From: a virus
Reading direction: 5' to 3' (one strand)
Length of the DNA stretch: 32,412 nucleotides
Virus record (IMG/VR): IMGVR_UViG_3300035182_001225
Coordinates: 1-32,412 of that record
Part shown: positions 30,690-32,412 of the stretch, one piece after another
Layout of the letters: every line of letters starts with the position of its first letter
Numbering within the stretch: position 1 is the first letter of the stretch
The notes under the pieces: generated by a model
Told to the model about the DNA's origin: nothing
The model's input: the letters and a program-made list of their open reading frames with translations, nothing else
Databases searched by the model: none
Made by a program: the position numbers and the translations under genes

Positions 30690-32412
30690 ATGGCAAATAA
30701 CTTTAATTTTTCAAATGGGCGAGTTAAATCACTCGCCCAACAGCAATGGCTTCCAGAACCAGGCCTTCGTTTACCTATTGATAAACCTATTGCAACAGGT
30801 TTGTTAATAGCTGTTCCTCTTGCTACTACAACTCTAACAACCTTTGCTCCAACTGTAATAGGTACAACACGAACTATCAGTGTTCCTCTTGCTACTACTA
30901 CAATTACTACATTTGCTCCAACTGTTAAAAATAAAATTGTTCCAACTATTACTTTAGTTGCGTCAGGTGGTGGAGTACTAAACTCTTCACCTTTTAATAC
31001 TTCTTCATTTACAACTACCGCCGGTAAGTGGTACATTATTGATGTTCATTATGGTAATGCAGGAAGTACGGTATCTATTACAGCAACTTACTCAAAAACT
31101 GGAATAACATTTACAGAAGTTAACAGTGCCGGAAGTGGTACAGCTACACAGACTGTTGTTGCATATGGTAAAGCAGCAAGTACTAACACAGGAACAATGC
31201 TTATTAGCACAAGTTCAGTATCTTCTGCTTTTGCTTATTCGTATCAAGTTTGGGAAATTAGTGACTGTAACTCTATTGCTCCACTTAATACTAATAATGC
31301 TACAGGCACAACAACAAGTTTAACATTAGGTTCATTTTTAGACAGTAAATCATCAACATTTGCCACTATTGCTGCAGTTCAAACTTCGTCATATCCAACA
31401 ATAACTGAAGAAGTTGGTTATACAGGATATACATCTTTAAATTACGCTAGTTCAGGCACAACACGACTAACAACTAAGACACAATTGTTTGAAGGTGGTG
31501 ATACTTCACCTTCATTTACTGTTTCTGGTGCATCAAATCAAGCAATGATTGCACTGGAAATCACTGGTACAAATAATTATATCCAAGTGCCAGTCGGTGG
31601 TAATGGAACTGCATCTGGGTATATTATTGATTTTGAATTTACATCTACACCAACAACTACAACAGGCGGTCTTTCTACCTGGACAAATCCTGGTAATGCT
31701 ATATTAAATGATAGTACTTTTGCAACTAATATTGTTGGTGCTTCTGGTACTGAAGATTTAATTTTCAAACTTTCAGATATAACTTCATTACCTTCAAATG
31801 CTACTATTACTGGTATTCGTTTATCTGCATACGCTAAAACGACAAGTTTAACTAATAACTTTTATTTTTCTTTTTCAAATAATAATACAAGTAGCCCTGT
31901 ATATTATGGCACTAGTGGTACATCTACTAACAGTGTTATTAATACTGTTGAAGAAGTTTGGGTAGGTGACAATTCTACTTTATTTGATTTAACAGGAACA
32001 CAATTAACTGGTGCTTGGTGGAATGGAAGTAGTTCATCATTTAACTTAGCTGCATATGCAGGAGGTGCAAGCCCAACTGTTAGTGTAGATTATGCAAAAA
32101 TATCAATTTGGTATGAAGTTCCAACTACATTTGGTTTTACCACTTACCCACCAACTGTTAGTGTAGCTTCTACATCTATAACAATAGTTGTTCCAACTGC
32201 TACTACAACTTTATCTGTATTTGCACCTACAACATTAATTTCTGATTACAAATTAATCAGTGTCCCTGTTACAACTATTAGTACTACAAGTTTTGCACCA
32301 GTTGCACTTGTTTCAAATAACAAATTAATCAGTGTCCCTGTTACAACTATTAGTACTGCAAGTTTTGCACCAGTTATTGTTAATAATAATGTAGTTCAAG
32401 TACCAACTACTA
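30690..32412 (+). CDS. Tail fibre, N-terminal part (3' partial; continues at 1)
   Basis: The ATG at 30690 opens MANNFNFSNGRVKSLAQQQWLPEPGL, and the frame is open to the window end (574 complete codons). The first 100 residues hold two repeat units (ISVPLATTTITTFAPTV). Two beta-rich modules follow at about 31000-31560 and 31620-32120, and the repeat array resumes from about 32160 (ISVPVTTISTTSFAPVALVSNNK). The window ends in a 61-bp repeat and the 54-bp terminal overlap, after which the frame continues at base 3 on the left. It is the last structural gene before the lysis cassette and probably carries the main host-range determinant with J. Confidence 0.85.
   Translation, partial: MANNFNFSNGRVKSLAQQQWLPEPGLRLPIDKPIATGLLIAVPLATTTLTTFAPTVIGTTRTISVPLATTTITTFAPTVKNKIVPTITLVASGGGVLNSSPFNTSSFTTTAGKWYIIDVHYGNAGSTVSITATYSKTGITFTEVNSAGSGTATQTVVAYGKAASTNTGTMLISTSSVSSAFAYSYQVWEISDCNSIAPLNTNNATGTTTSLTLGSFLDSKSSTFATIAAVQTSSYPTITEEVGYTGYTSLNYASSGTTRLTTKTQLFEGGDTSPSFTVSGASNQAMIALEITGTNNYIQVPVGGNGTASGYIIDFEFTSTPTTTTGGLSTWTNPGNAILNDSTFATNIVGASGTEDLIFKLSDITSLPSNATITGIRLSAYAKTTSLTNNFYFSFSNNNTSSPVYYGTSGTSTNSVINTVEEVWVGDNSTLFDLTGTQLTGAWWNGSSSSFNLAAYAGGASPTVSVDYAKISIWYEVPTTFGFTTYPPTVSVASTSITIVVPTATTTLSVFAPTTLISDYKLISVPVTTISTTSFAPVALVSNNKLISVPVTTISTASFAPVIVNNNVVQVPTT
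32359..32412. repeat. Terminal direct repeat, right copy (matches 1-54)
   Basis: Identical to bases 1-54 and in the same codon phase of the fibre gene. Removing one copy gives a circle of 32,358 bp and a fibre gene of 1,136 codons including the stop. Confidence 0.85.

Noticed and set aside
30690-32412. Diversity-generating retroelement target
   Set aside because: No reverse transcriptase gene and no template repeat with adenine-specific mismatches were seen. The fibre repeats are tandem protein repeats.

Overview
The window is an AT-rich tailed-phage genome with every supported gene on the + strand. The first 54 bases equal the last 54 bases. A tail-fibre reading frame that runs off the right edge (start 30690) re-enters at the left edge in the same phase and stops at 1739. 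The simplest reading is a circular or circularly permuted genome of about 32,358 bp that was opened inside the fibre gene. The host is probably a Gram-negative bacterium: the tail is lambda-like (M-L-K-I-J), the endolysin is T4/P22-type, and sigma-70-like promoters are visible. The host taxon cannot be named from this sequence.

Layout. 1-1739: C-terminal half of a long fibre. 1751-3701: lysis and accessory cassette (holin-like membrane proteins, a T7 gp3-type endonuclease I, a GH24 endolysin). 3702-4809: about 1.1 kb with no convincing gene but many signals. It holds an extended -10 promoter feeding a roughly 430-nt transcript that ends at a strong terminator, several inverted repeats, seven 9-bp direct repeats, an operator-like palindrome on a consensus promoter, and a leader in which three copies of a CCCCAGG element compete for pairing with each other, an intrinsic terminator and a ribosome binding site. 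4810-8069: two runs of small accessory genes, including an exported Ser/Gly-rich protein, small membrane proteins and a free-standing GIY-YIG endonuclease. 8070-8401: a structured non-coding stretch. 8402-15318: packaging and head genes (TerS, TerL, portal, scaffold, P22-gp5-like coat, connectors, tail completion proteins). 15343-21859: tail tube, G/GT chaperones joined by a -1 frameshift on a run of nine T, tape measure, and M, L, K and I homologues. 21868-26319: a 1483-aa tail-tip protein J with an intein-like Hint domain near its N terminus. 26322-30674: tail-associated beta-rich proteins including a duplicated pair. 30690 to the end: N-terminal half of the fibre.

How it fits together. TerS and TerL package DNA through the portal into a scaffold-built coat. 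Connectors and terminators join head to a siphovirus-type tail. J, the accessory proteins and the repeat-rich fibre contact the host, and holin plus endolysin release progeny. No polymerase, helicase, primase, integrase, excisionase or repressor is recognisable, so replication must depend on the host, a helper, or unrecognised genes. The most promising novel material is the 3.7-4.8 kb control region, with its orphan transcript, iteron-like array and switch-like leader, followed by the Hint domain in J.
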